Source: Paracoccaceae bacterium (GTDB lineage Bacteria; Pseudomonadota; Alphaproteobacteria; Rhodobacterales; Rhodobacteraceae). From it: a stretch of DNA of 38,305 nt. The position numbers and the translations under genes are program-made. The notes below the pieces were generated by a model that saw only the letters and a list, made by a program, of their open reading frames with translations, was not told the DNA's origin and ran no database searches. Location: assembly GCA_020628545.1 (NCBI GenBank), contig JAHDEX010000041.1, positions 1-38,305 on the forward strand, in the 5' to 3' direction. Positions 31,481 to 38,305 of this stretch are shown piece after piece; position 1 is the first letter of the stretch; each line of letters starts with the position of its first letter.

Positions 31481-32763
31481 CGATCAACCGGAAGCCCGCT
31501 TGGCACGCGTTCCGGCACGCCCAGTCGTTCGACCGGATCTTCTAGTGCCTTCATGAACGCCACCAATGCAGCCACTTCGTCATCGCTGAGGTCTTGCGGC
31601 TCCAAGACATTCGCTGCGCCAATGGCGGCACGCTGTGTCTCGTCATTTTGCACGGCCAAATCGTCCGCCGGAAAATCCAGCAACACGGCTGCATCAATCA
31701 AGTAAGCCTCAAGGGCGCCCACCGGGTCGAGGTGATGCCGGATCACATCCTCAAGCTCTCTATAAGCGCCATTGTGGCCATAAGGTGCGGTCAGCGTCAC
31801 GTTGCGCAAGGAAGGCGTGCGGAATGCATAGGCGTCCGTCTCATCGCCCGTCACACGAAACCGCCCATCATCCCGCGCGTGGTCTTCAAAACGTGCAGCC
31901 TTACCTGGCCCGATCTGGGGCATGGCAATGGCGTGGAACTGATGATCGGTCTGCAACCACCCGCTATGACAACTGCTGCAGCCAGCGTCACCATAGAACA
32001 ACGCCATGCCTGTCTGCGCCGCATCGGGCAGGGGTGTTCCGTCGATCATGTACTGATCGAAAGGAGAATTGTCCGCCCGCCACTCAAACACCATGAAATC
32101 GGCGATCACATTGGCAATCTCTGTGAATGTCACAGGCGCACCCGGTGCGATGGCCTCAAACGCTGCAGCGTATTCCGGGATCGCCGCCACGCGGTTGGCG
32201 ATAATGTCCCACGCACCGCCGGGCTGGCTGAGAAAGCCCATGCGTACAGCTTGGCTCACATCGTTTTCTGAATAATGCCCCGCCATCTCATCCGGTGACA
32301 GTACGGGAAACATCGCTTGCGCCGACAGCGCCGATTGGAACCCAACGGTCATCTCTGCCCCCAGAGGCGTGCGAATGCCGTGTGGCTGTGTCGGATCAAC
32401 CTCCAGCCGACCGTCATGAAAAAATACGGTGAACTCATCTGCACCGAGGTTCCAAAGTCCCGGCGCATTCCTTGGGATCCGCTGTTCTGGCCGGTTCTCC
32501 ACGCTGGCCACACGTTCCAGGCCAAGTCCGGTTGCGCCTTCGCCAAGGGACAAGGACACCCCATCGGCTGTGCCGAAGCGCGGGTGGTGGCAAGTCGCAC
32601 AAGAGATGTTCTGATTGCCCGACAAAATCGGATCGTAGAAAAGCAACTGACCAAGCGAGACACGGTCCATCTCAGGCTCCGCAAATGTCGGGCGCGGCCC
32701 CAGGTCCTGTGCCGCGGCACCACCAGCAACCAAAGTCAGCCCGACCAAAACCCATCGCGTCAT
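31477..32763 (-). CDS. Di-haem cytochrome c peroxidase / MauG-family protein
   Basis: A 428-residue periplasmic protein with a signal peptide (cleavage near GGAAAQD). Two c-type haem sites are present: CATCH at residues 55-59 and CSSCH at 262-266. The family motif YGHNGAYRELEDVIRHHL supports the CCP/MauG superfamily, whose members reduce hydrogen peroxide or oxidise protein substrates. The ATG at 32763 is chosen because it starts the signal peptide and has GGGAGAG upstream on the minus strand; the frame stays open farther upstream without coding character. It is convergent with the VCBS gene, overlapping by four bases, and divergent from a LacI regulator. Confidence 0.88.
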   Translation of the reverse strand: MTRWVLVGLTLVAGGAAAQDLGPRPTFAEPEMDRVSLGQLLFYDPILSGNQNISCATCHHPRFGTADGVSLSLGEGATGLGLERVASVENRPEQRIPRNAPGLWNLGADEFTVFFHDGRLEVDPTQPHGIRTPLGAEMTVGFQSALSAQAMFPVLSPDEMAGHYSENDVSQAVRMGFLSQPGGAWDIIANRVAAIPEYAAAFEAIAPGAPVTFTEIANVIADFMVFEWRADNSPFDQYMIDGTPLPDAAQTGMALFYGDAGCSSCHSGWLQTDHQFHAIAMPQIGPGKAARFEDHARDDGRFRVTGDETDAYAFRTPSLRNVTLTAPYGHNGAYRELEDVIRHHLDPVGALEAYLIDAAVLLDFPADDLAVQNDETQRAAIGAANVLEPQDLSDDEVAALVAFMKALEDPVERLGVPERVPSGLPVDR

Positions 32764-32782
32764 CACGATTTTCTCTCCCTGG

Positions 32783-32801
32783 CGCGACTTCCCTTGTCGC
32801 G
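32783..32801 (-). repeat. Short inverted repeat in the leader of the di-haem peroxidase gene
   Basis: CGCGAC (32783-32788) and GTCGCG (32796-32801) are 6-bp inverted arms around seven bases, about 20 bases upstream of the minus-strand ATG and next to the ribosome binding site. It could form an mRNA hairpin or be a binding site. The arms are short, so chance cannot be excluded. The rest of the 178-bp gap to the LacI gene shows no other clear element. Confidence 0.3.
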
Positions 32802-32941
32802 GCTTTGACAGGTTTAGGATGTTGATGGGGTGCCCGGCAAGCCAAACCGATGCGGCAAATCGAGCCTGAGGGCGCAGACATGGCCCATGGTTTCCCGCAG
32901 GCACAGTTGGCGCTATCATCCACGCTAGATTCGCGGCAACC

Positions 32942-33958
32942 ATGGACATCATAGTGGCTCCCACGCTCAAAGACGTTGCCGCACTGGCGGGCGTATCCAC
33001 TTCAGCCGTGTCTCGGTGTTTCACCGCAGGGGCCTCTGTCGCCCCCGCCACGCGCGAAAAGATCCACAAAGCCGCAGATGAGTTGGGCTACCAGCCCAAT
33101 GCATTGGCATCGTCTTTGACAACGGGGCGTACAAAGCTCGTGGGGCTGGTCAGCAACAACTTCCACAACCCGATCTTTCTTGAGGTCTTCGATCTTTTCA
33201 CCCGCGCCCTGCAGGAAAGTGGGCTCAGGCCACTTCTCGTCAACCTCACCGACGAACGCGACCCTATCGCTTCCGTGCGTTTGCTGCAGCAATACTCTGT
33301 CGATGCCGTGGTTGTGGCGTCATCCACCTTGCCGGTCAGCTTTGCCGAAAGTTTCCAAGCCGCAGGCGTGCCTGTCGTGCACGCATTTGGCCGCTATGCC
33401 GCGCAACCGAATGTGAACGTCATCGGGATCGACAACAAAGAAGCAGGCCGCATGGCTGCAACGGAACTTCTCCGGCGCGGCTATCGCAAAGTGGCGATGC
33501 TGGCTGGCCCGAAATCGGCCACCTCAACCGAAGATCGTCTTGCCGGGTTCCTCGACGCACTGAAGGATACGCCGGACGTTGAGGTCTCAACCTCCTTTGC
33601 GAGCGCTTATTCCTACGAGGCGGGGTGGGAAGAGATGCAACGCCTGATCGCGGGCGGCCCGCTTGCCGAAGCCTACTTCTGCGGCGACGACGTCTTATCA
33701 ATCGGCGCCCTGTCGGCCTTGCAGGAAGCCGGTAAGCGCGTGCCTGAAGACGTGGGCCTGATTGGTCTGAACGACATGGAAATGGCGCACTGGCGGAACA
33801 TCAATCTCACGACAATCCGCCAGCCGATCCCTGAGGTCGTGCGCCTCTCCGTCGAAATGGTTGTCCGCATGTTGGATGAGGCAGAAGAGGCGCCACGCGC
33901 CCATCTTCTACCGTTAGAGTTGGTGGAACGCGGGACGCTCCGCCCCGCGAAAACCTGA
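32942..33958 (+). CDS. LacI-family transcriptional regulator
   Basis: The 338-residue protein has the LacI helix-turn-helix at about residues 8-55 (TLKDVAALAGVSTSAVSRCF, hinge helix near PNALASSL) and a periplasmic-binding-like sensor domain with VGLVSNNFHNPIFLEVFD, VIGIDNKEAGRMAATELL and VGLIGLNDMEMA. It is probably the regulator of the adjacent inositol-type genes: a perfect LacI-type operator lies in the iolD/Gfo-Idh divergent gap about 3.2 kb downstream. The ATG at 32942 has only a weak GCGG site; a GTG at 32954 is possible. Its stop is two bases from the end of the opposing Gfo/Idh gene. The effector is unknown; an inositol or a close derivative is likely. Confidence 0.87.
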   Translation: MDIIVAPTLKDVAALAGVSTSAVSRCFTAGASVAPATREKIHKAADELGYQPNALASSLTTGRTKLVGLVSNNFHNPIFLEVFDLFTRALQESGLRPLLVNLTDERDPIASVRLLQQYSVDAVVVASSTLPVSFAESFQAAGVPVVHAFGRYAAQPNVNVIGIDNKEAGRMAATELLRRGYRKVAMLAGPKSATSTEDRLAGFLDALKDTPDVEVSTSFASAYSYEAGWEEMQRLIAGGPLAEAYFCGDDVLSIGALSALQEAGKRVPEDVGLIGLNDMEMAHWRNINLTTIRQPIPEVVRLSVEMVVRMLDEAEEAPRAHLLPLELVERGTLRPAKT

Positions 33959-33960
33959 AG

Positions 33961-35094
33961 CTACCGCAACGACGCAGGGCGCGCATCCACCCATGCGCCG
34001 CCCTCCTTCGCAGACGCAACGCATTGGTGCACCGCTGACATCGACCGCAAGCCATCAACAGCAGTTGGAAAGGCACCATGGGCCTCACCCCGAATGGCCG
34101 CTGCCAAATCAACGTAGATATTCGCCACGGCCATTGGAAACCCCTCAGGGTGAGCAATCGCCACGCGGCTCAGCCGCCCGGCCTCATCCGACAAGCCACC
34201 TTCGCCCTTTTCCATGATCTGCGTGCGCCCGCCCACAGGCGTGTACATCACCTGGTTTGGCTGCTCGGCCCACCATTTCAGGCCGCCGGTCTCCCCGAAC
34301 ACCTGAATATCGAAACCATGTTGCCGACCAATTGCGACAGAAGACGTCCAAAGCCTGCCGACGGTGCCGCCTTCCATACGGAAGTTGACCATCGCGTCGT
34401 CTTCCAGCTCCCGGCTGCTGATGGTCGAGGCAAAATCGGCAGAGACCTCCTTGACCTCATCGCCTGCAATAAAGCTCGCCATATGCATCGCGTGAATACC
34501 GCAATCGGCGAACTGGCCAGAGACACCCGCCATCGCCGGATCATAGCGCCAGCGGACGCGAGGATTATCCGCATCCGTTGCATCGCCATGATGCCCGTGG
34601 CTGAAGTTCGCGACGATCACACGGACCTTGCCGATCTGGCCAGAGGCCACCATGTGCCGCATCTCTCTCACCATGGGGTACGCGGAGTAGCAGTAGTTCA
34701 CTGCACATATCTTGCCTGTAGCTTTCGCCACATTCACGATCTCTTCGCCTTCCTCGACTGTCATCGTCATCGGCTTTTCGCACAGCACGTTGAACCCGGC
34801 CTCAAGAAACGCCTTGGTGATTTCAAAGTGGGTGGAGTTCGGTGTGGCCACTGTCACAAGATCGACGCGATCATCGCGGCCTTTCTCGCCCTCCAGCATC
34901 TCCTGCCAATTGCCATAGGCGCGATCTGCTGCCACGCCCAACCGCTGGGCATAGTCTTTTCCGCGTGTCGGATCATGGTCCAAAGCGCCAGCCGCCAGGA
35001 CGAAGTTTCCGTCCGCCTGCGCGCCCATTCGGTGGGCTGGCCCGATCTGGCTGCCTTCACCGCCGCCAATCATGCCCCAATTCAAACGTGCCAT
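33961..35094 (-). CDS. Gfo/Idh/MocA-family oxidoreductase (inositol-type dehydrogenase)
   Basis: A 377-residue NAD(P)-dependent dehydrogenase. The Rossmann loop is MIGGGEGSQIG (residues ~8-18) and the catalytic-region signature LCEKPM lies near residue 100; the C-terminal half carries GQFADCGIHAMHMASFI with the usual Asp and His. Family members oxidise sugars and inositols. As the last gene of a minus-strand set with an IolE-like protein and a second Gfo/Idh gene, it likely acts on an inositol isomer, but it differs from canonical IolG and its substrate is uncertain. The ATG at 35094 has GGGAGAG upstream; a GTG at 35100 is the longer option. A REP-like palindrome lies in the gap to the IolE-like gene. 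Confidence 0.85.
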   Translation of the reverse strand: MARLNWGMIGGGEGSQIGPAHRMGAQADGNFVLAAGALDHDPTRGKDYAQRLGVAADRAYGNWQEMLEGEKGRDDRVDLVTVATPNSTHFEITKAFLEAGFNVLCEKPMTMTVEEGEEIVNVAKATGKICAVNYCYSAYPMVREMRHMVASGQIGKVRVIVANFSHGHHGDATDADNPRVRWRYDPAMAGVSGQFADCGIHAMHMASFIAGDEVKEVSADFASTISSRELEDDAMVNFRMEGGTVGRLWTSSVAIGRQHGFDIQVFGETGGLKWWAEQPNQVMYTPVGGRTQIMEKGEGGLSDEAGRLSRVAIAHPEGFPMAVANIYVDLAAAIRGEAHGAFPTAVDGLRSMSAVHQCVASAKEGGAWVDARPASLR

Positions 35095-35117
35095 CTGCAC
35101 TCTCCCTCACTCCGTAG

Positions 35118-35138
35118 GGTGCGCATTCATTGCGCACC
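35118..35138. repeat. REP-like palindrome GGTGCGCA-ATG-core
   Basis: GGTGCGCA (35118-35125), loop TTCAT, TGCGCACC (35131-35138), preceded by GTAG, in the 64-bp gap between two minus-strand genes. It forms a perfect 8-bp hairpin. Short palindromes of the type GTAGGGTGCGCA are, to my recollection, scattered through many marine bacterial genomes. Only one copy is seen in this window, so its repeat nature is not shown here. Confidence 0.5.
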
Positions 35139-35158
35139 TTTGTCTGTGCATATCCGGG

Positions 35159-36046
35159 TCAAAACCCAATTGACTGCAGATACTCGCGGTTCGCCTGCGC
35201 ATCTTCTGTCGGCGTGCCGGGCAGGGTGGGGTCGCAATCCTGCTCCACCGTACACCAGCCGTCAAAACCCGCATCCAGCAACACCTGCCGCACCGCCGGG
35301 AAATCCACATCACCTTGGCCGAGGTTGCAGAAAATGCCCTGACCACACGCCTTGTAGAAATCGGTCCGGTTCGCGACGACGTCCGCCTTCACCGCAGGAT
35401 CGATATCCTTGAAGTGCATGTAACTGATCCGTCCGATGTGCCGCTTCATGAATGCCACCGGATCAAACCCCGCATAGGAATGGTGTCCGGTATCAAAGCA
35501 GATCTTCAGGATGTCCTCTGGCACCTCATCCAACAGACGCTCCAACTCCGGCTCAAAATCCATGAAGCCACCGGCATGGGCGTGAATACCCACCGTCAGC
35601 CCATGATCCACGCCGATCTTCGCGCTTTCCACGATCCGGTCGCGATAGGCGGTCCACTCGGCCTTCTCCATCTGCTCCGCCTCGTCAGCCCGACCAGCTG
35701 TTGGCGCACGGCGCGCCGCAATGCTGTCGATCAGCACCAGATGCTGCGCCCCATGGGCCTGCAACGCCTTGCAGGTCCGCACTGTGCCATCCAGGACTTC
35801 ATCCCAGGCATCCGGGTCATGGTAGGGGCGGAACACCACACCGCCGATCAGTTCGAGTTCAAACTCATCCAGCGCGTCTTTCAGCACCACGGGGTCTTCC
35901 GGCATGAACCCAACAGGCCCAAGCTCAATTCCCTTGTAGCCTGCCTCAGCACACTCCTGCAGCACCGTCCGCCATGTCGGGTTGCGCGGGTCGTCAGCGA
36001 ATTCAACACCCCAGGAACAGGGGGCGTTGCCAATCAAAATCGTCAT
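35159..36046 (-). CDS. iolE: IolE-like sugar phosphate isomerase/epimerase-fold protein (inosose dehydratase type)
   Basis: The 295-residue protein is a TIM barrel of the AP-endonuclease-2-like family. Visible marks are GNAPCSWGVEF at the start, GYKGIELGPVGFMP, VGIHAHAGGFMDFEPELERL and CFDTGHHSYAGFDPV, then YMHFKDID and the C-terminal FDGWCTVEQD, which supply the metal ligands (Glu, Asp, His, Glu). The N-terminus and the GHHSYAG segment closely match 2-keto-myo-inositol (inosose) dehydratase IolE; epimerase IolI is a close relative, so the exact reaction is likely rather than certain. The gene follows the Gfo/Idh gene at 36059 by 12 bases and the ATG at 36046 has GGACTCCG-type purines upstream on the minus strand. 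Confidence 0.8.
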   Translation of the reverse strand: MTILIGNAPCSWGVEFADDPRNPTWRTVLQECAEAGYKGIELGPVGFMPEDPVVLKDALDEFELELIGGVVFRPYHDPDAWDEVLDGTVRTCKALQAHGAQHLVLIDSIAARRAPTAGRADEAEQMEKAEWTAYRDRIVESAKIGVDHGLTVGIHAHAGGFMDFEPELERLLDEVPEDILKICFDTGHHSYAGFDPVAFMKRHIGRISYMHFKDIDPAVKADVVANRTDFYKACGQGIFCNLGQGDVDFPAVRQVLLDAGFDGWCTVEQDCDPTLPGTPTEDAQANREYLQSIGF

Positions 36047-36058
36047 CTGTCGGAGTCC

Positions 36059-37156
36059 TTATACTGAAGCGACGTCTTGCCAGGCGCGGGTCTCAGCAGA
36101 CCGGCGCGCAGCATCGGTGACCTGAATCACCGCGAATCCATCTTTGAACGTGGGCCAGACGTTCTGACCAGTGTGAATGGCCGTCAGGAAATCCTTGGCC
36201 TCAATGATAATCTGGTCCTGATACCCGGTGCCATGACCGGGCCCGAGGCAGAAAGGTTCGTAGTCAGGATGGGCAGGGCCCGTCAGGATCTTGGTGAACC
36301 CGCGCGATGCCTCCGGCCCTTCCATCTTGTAGAGCCAGATCGCGTTCTGATCTTCCTGATCAAACCGGATCGCGCCTTTGGTCCCGAAAATCTCATAGGC
36401 GTAACCCATCTTGCGCCCCGTCGCGACGCGGGAGCTGAACAGATGTCCCATCGCGCCGTTCTTGAACCGGCACATCATCTGCATCTGATCATCGTTGGTG
36501 ACTTTGCCGCCGGGTCGGTCCTCATGCACGGTTTCGATCTCTGCCATCACCCGCTCAATCGGCCCCATCAGTGCAAGCGCCATGTTAAACAGATGCGGCG
36601 CGAGATCACCGATACACCCATTGGCATCCCCATCCGTCCGCCACGACGTGGGCAGGGCAGGGTCTGCAAGGAAATCCTCTGCGTTTTCGCCCTTAAACCA
36701 CGTGATCTCGCCAATCGCGCCATCAGAGAGCAACTTTCGCGCATACTGCGCGGCAGGCGTGCGGATGTAGTTATAGGCCACCATATTGATGTGCCCCTCT
36801 GCCATCGCCACCATCGCTTCGGCCTCGGCTAGATCGACACCCATCGGCTTTTCGCACATGACCGGTTTGCCAAGCGCAAAGGCAGCCTCTGCAATTTCCT
36901 TGTGCAACTCTTGCGGGGTCGCGATCACAATCGCCTCGACATTTTCGTCTTCCACAAGCGCGCGCCAGTCCGATGTCGCACGGGCAAAGCCAAAGGCCTG
37001 ACGATAGCGTTCGGATGATTCTGCTGTCGACGCGCAAATCATTTCCAGACGCGGGCGCAGGGCTGTGTTAAAGACCGCCCCAACAGCTGACATGGCAACA
37101 GAATGGGCCTTTCCCATGTATCCGCCACCGACAATCCCTATGCCGATTTCTGCCAT
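36059..37156 (-). CDS. Gfo/Idh/MocA-family oxidoreductase, first gene of the minus-strand inositol set
   Basis: A 365-residue dehydrogenase with Rossmann loop GIVGGGYMGKAHS (residues ~6-18), the signature VMCEKPMGVDL, and later GDANGCIGDLAPHLFNMAL with the catalytic Asp and His. The sequence differs from the second Gfo/Idh in this set, so they are not recent duplicates and probably use different substrates. The ATG at 37156 follows CTGGGAGGGCCGC on the minus strand; the frame stays open to 37318 but would then cross the divergent iolD gene. It shares the divergent promoter region and LacI-type operator with iolD. Confidence 0.85.
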   Translation of the reverse strand: MAEIGIGIVGGGYMGKAHSVAMSAVGAVFNTALRPRLEMICASTAESSERYRQAFGFARATSDWRALVEDENVEAIVIATPQELHKEIAEAAFALGKPVMCEKPMGVDLAEAEAMVAMAEGHINMVAYNYIRTPAAQYARKLLSDGAIGEITWFKGENAEDFLADPALPTSWRTDGDANGCIGDLAPHLFNMALALMGPIERVMAEIETVHEDRPGGKVTNDDQMQMMCRFKNGAMGHLFSSRVATGRKMGYAYEIFGTKGAIRFDQEDQNAIWLYKMEGPEASRGFTKILTGPAHPDYEPFCLGPGHGTGYQDQIIIEAKDFLTAIHTGQNVWPTFKDGFAVIQVTDAARRSAETRAWQDVASV

Positions 37157-37179
37157 TTTGCGGCCCTCCCAGAAAGGTC

Positions 37180-37195
37180 TTGCAACCGGTTGCAA
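37180..37195. promoter_or_regulatory. Perfect LacI-type operator between iolD and the Gfo/Idh gene
   Basis: TTGCAACCGGTTGCAA is a perfect 16-bp palindrome with the central CG typical of LacI/GalR operators. It lies 24 bases upstream of the minus-strand ATG (37156) and 80 bases upstream of the iolD ATG (37275). The LacI gene at 32942-33958 is the obvious candidate regulator. No second copy is seen upstream of that gene. Confidence 0.8.
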
Positions 37196-37274
37196 AGTTG
37201 ATACCTTCCGAACTGCGACGTGACAAGCGCCAATCGTGACGCCGCAAATTTTGATGGCGCTTTGGGAGGATAAG

Positions 37275-38305
37275 ATGACCGATAGAACCGTGCGCCTCAC
37301 GACGGCGCAGGCGATCATTCGCTATCTTGAAAACCAGTTTATTGAAATTGATGGCGCAGAAATGCGCGTCTGCGGCGGCGGCTTTGGCATCTTCGGACAT
37401 GGCAATGTCACTTGCCTTGGTGAAGCGCTCTATAACGTGCAGGACAAACTGCCGCTTTATCGCGGTCAAAACGAACAGGGCATGGGCTTTGCCGCTGCAG
37501 GGTACGCCAAGCAATGGCTGCGCCAGCGGTTCATGTTTTGCACCGCCTCCGCCGGCCCCGGCACCGCGAATCTGCTGACGTCAGCCGCCTTGGCCCACGC
37601 TAACCGCCTGCCGGTCCTGATGCTTTGCGGTGATGCCTTCACGACCCGGCTGCCCGATCCGGTCCTGCAACAGCTTGAACACTTCGGCGACCCGACCTTT
37701 GGCGTGAACGACGCCTTCAAAGCGGTCTCCCGCTACTGGGACCGCATTACGCACCCAGCCCAGATCATCCAATCTCTCCCGGCGGCGATGGCAACTCTCC
37801 TTGATCCCGCCGACTGCGGCCCAGCCTTCATCGGTCTTCCACAAGACGTGCAGGGCTGGGCCTATGATTACCCGGCGGAGATGTTCGCCAAGAAAGTCCA
37901 CCGCATCCGCCGCGTGACACCTGACGCAGATGAAATCGCAGACGCCGTGGCCGCCCTGAAAGCCGCCAAACGCCCCATGATCATCGCGGGCGGAGGGGTG
38001 CAATATTCCCGCGCGGTCGCGGAATTGACCAGTTTCGCCGAAACGCACCAAATCCCGGTTGTCGAGACCATCGCTGGCCGCGCCAACATGGTCGCAACCC
38101 ACGACCTGAACATCGGCCCCATCGGCGTCACCGGCTCTGACAGTGCAAACGCCATCGCAGAAGATGCTGATGTGATCCTCTCCGTCGGATGCCGCTTACA
38201 GGACTTCACGACGGGTTCTTGGACGGCTTTCGCCAAGGACGCGCAGATCATCGGCCTCAACGCCGCACGTCATGACGCGGGCAAGCATCGGTCGTTACCT
38301 GTTGT
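37275..38305 (+). CDS. iolD: IolD, trihydroxycyclohexane-dione hydrolase, cut by the window end
   Basis: The open frame runs 343 codons from an ATG at 37275 to the window edge without a stop; the family protein is about 610-620 residues, so roughly half is missing. It is a thiamine-pyrophosphate-dependent enzyme opening the ring of the inosose dehydration product in myo-inositol breakdown. The N-terminal TPP domain shows GGGFGIFGHGN, the catalytic Glu in YRGQNEQGMGFAAAGYAK, TASAGPGTANLLTSAALAH and GDAFTTRLPDPVLQQLEHF, then the central-domain start PMIIAGGGVQYS and SVGCRLQDFTTGSW. TTTGGGAGGATAAG provides the ribosome binding site. It is divergent from the two Gfo/Idh genes and IolE and shares the LacI operator. 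Confidence 0.92.
   Translation, partial: MTDRTVRLTTAQAIIRYLENQFIEIDGAEMRVCGGGFGIFGHGNVTCLGEALYNVQDKLPLYRGQNEQGMGFAAAGYAKQWLRQRFMFCTASAGPGTANLLTSAALAHANRLPVLMLCGDAFTTRLPDPVLQQLEHFGDPTFGVNDAFKAVSRYWDRITHPAQIIQSLPAAMATLLDPADCGPAFIGLPQDVQGWAYDYPAEMFAKKVHRIRRVTPDADEIADAVAALKAAKRPMIIAGGGVQYSRAVAELTSFAETHQIPVVETIAGRANMVATHDLNIGPIGVTGSDSANAIAEDADVILSVGCRLQDFTTGSWTAFAKDAQIIGLNAARHDAGKHRSLPV

Noticed and set aside
32764-33069. N-terminal extension of the di-haem peroxidase
   Set aside because: The frame is open but the residues lack coding character and would hide the signal peptide; the ATG at 32763 has a good ribosome binding site.
37227-37260. GCGCCA...TGGCGC inverted repeat upstream of iolD
   Set aside because: The arms are only six bases and 22 bases apart, which is weak next to the perfect 16-bp palindrome 32 bases away.
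37157-37318. N-terminal extension of the Gfo/Idh gene into iolD
   Set aside because: It would cross the operator and overlap the divergent iolD start; the Rossmann motif begins right after the ATG at 37156.
1-38305. CRISPR arrays, insertion sequences, prophage or toxin-antitoxin genes
   Set aside because: I saw no regularly spaced direct repeats, transposase or integrase motifs, phage structural genes or small paired toxin-antitoxin frames.

Overview
The window looks like a chromosomal segment of a marine Rhodobacteraceae (Roseobacter-group) alphaproteobacterium. The markers are a DMSP demethylase/acryloyl-CoA reductase pair (dmdA-acuI), the trgA-trgB-cysK block known from Rhodobacter, TadE/TadG-like pilus genes, an xylFHG xylose importer with a ROK regulator, and an inositol-type catabolic cluster. 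Genes are packed tightly, with many ATGA overlaps and several overlapping tail-to-tail gene ends. I see no phage, insertion sequence, integrase or CRISPR array. All family assignments come from reading motifs and from memory of the families; no database search was run.

Layout. 1-2129: the right edge of a Tad/Flp-pilus-like locus (TadE-like and TadG-like proteins), closed by a strong terminator. 2258-7298: a Kef-type cation/proton antiporter with a histidine-rich loop, a DUF4345 membrane protein, a TPR protein and a secreted DUF3179 protein. 7392-14264: the DMSP block. A GntR/FCD regulator is divergent from a tightly packed five-gene run DUF2182 - DUF1326 - DinB - dmdA - acuI, followed by a BCCT-family carrier that is a plausible DMSP or betaine importer. 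A perfect inverted repeat lies in the divergent promoter. 14393-17172: photolyase and cyclopropane-fatty-acid synthase. 17211-23931: a run of seven co-directional genes, trgA, trgB, cysK, an MscS channel with a long N-terminal region, an AlaX tRNA-editing enzyme, a secreted M35-like metallopeptidase and a small membrane protein. 23928-25302: an AI-2E-family permease and tRNA-Ser(GGA).

25461-33958: xylG-xylH-xylF on the minus strand, divergent from a ROK repressor across an AT-rich palindrome. The ROK gene overlaps a secreted VCBS/ASPIC-UnbV protein gene, which meets a di-haem cytochrome c peroxidase (MauG-like) gene tail to tail; a LacI regulator follows. 33961-38305: two Gfo/Idh/MocA dehydrogenases flanking an IolE-like TIM-barrel protein on the minus strand, divergent from iolD (cut by the window end). 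A perfect 16-bp LacI-type operator sits in that divergent gap.

How the genes work together: the DMSP block plausibly covers import (BCCT), demethylation (DmdA) and acrylate detoxification (AcuI) under a GntR repressor. The unusual part is that dmdA has no promoter space of its own and sits behind three genes for putative metal- or thiol-related proteins (DUF2182, DUF1326, DinB). I consider this the most interesting lead in the window. The xylose and inositol blocks each pair transport or catabolic genes with a nearby regulator and a visible palindromic operator.
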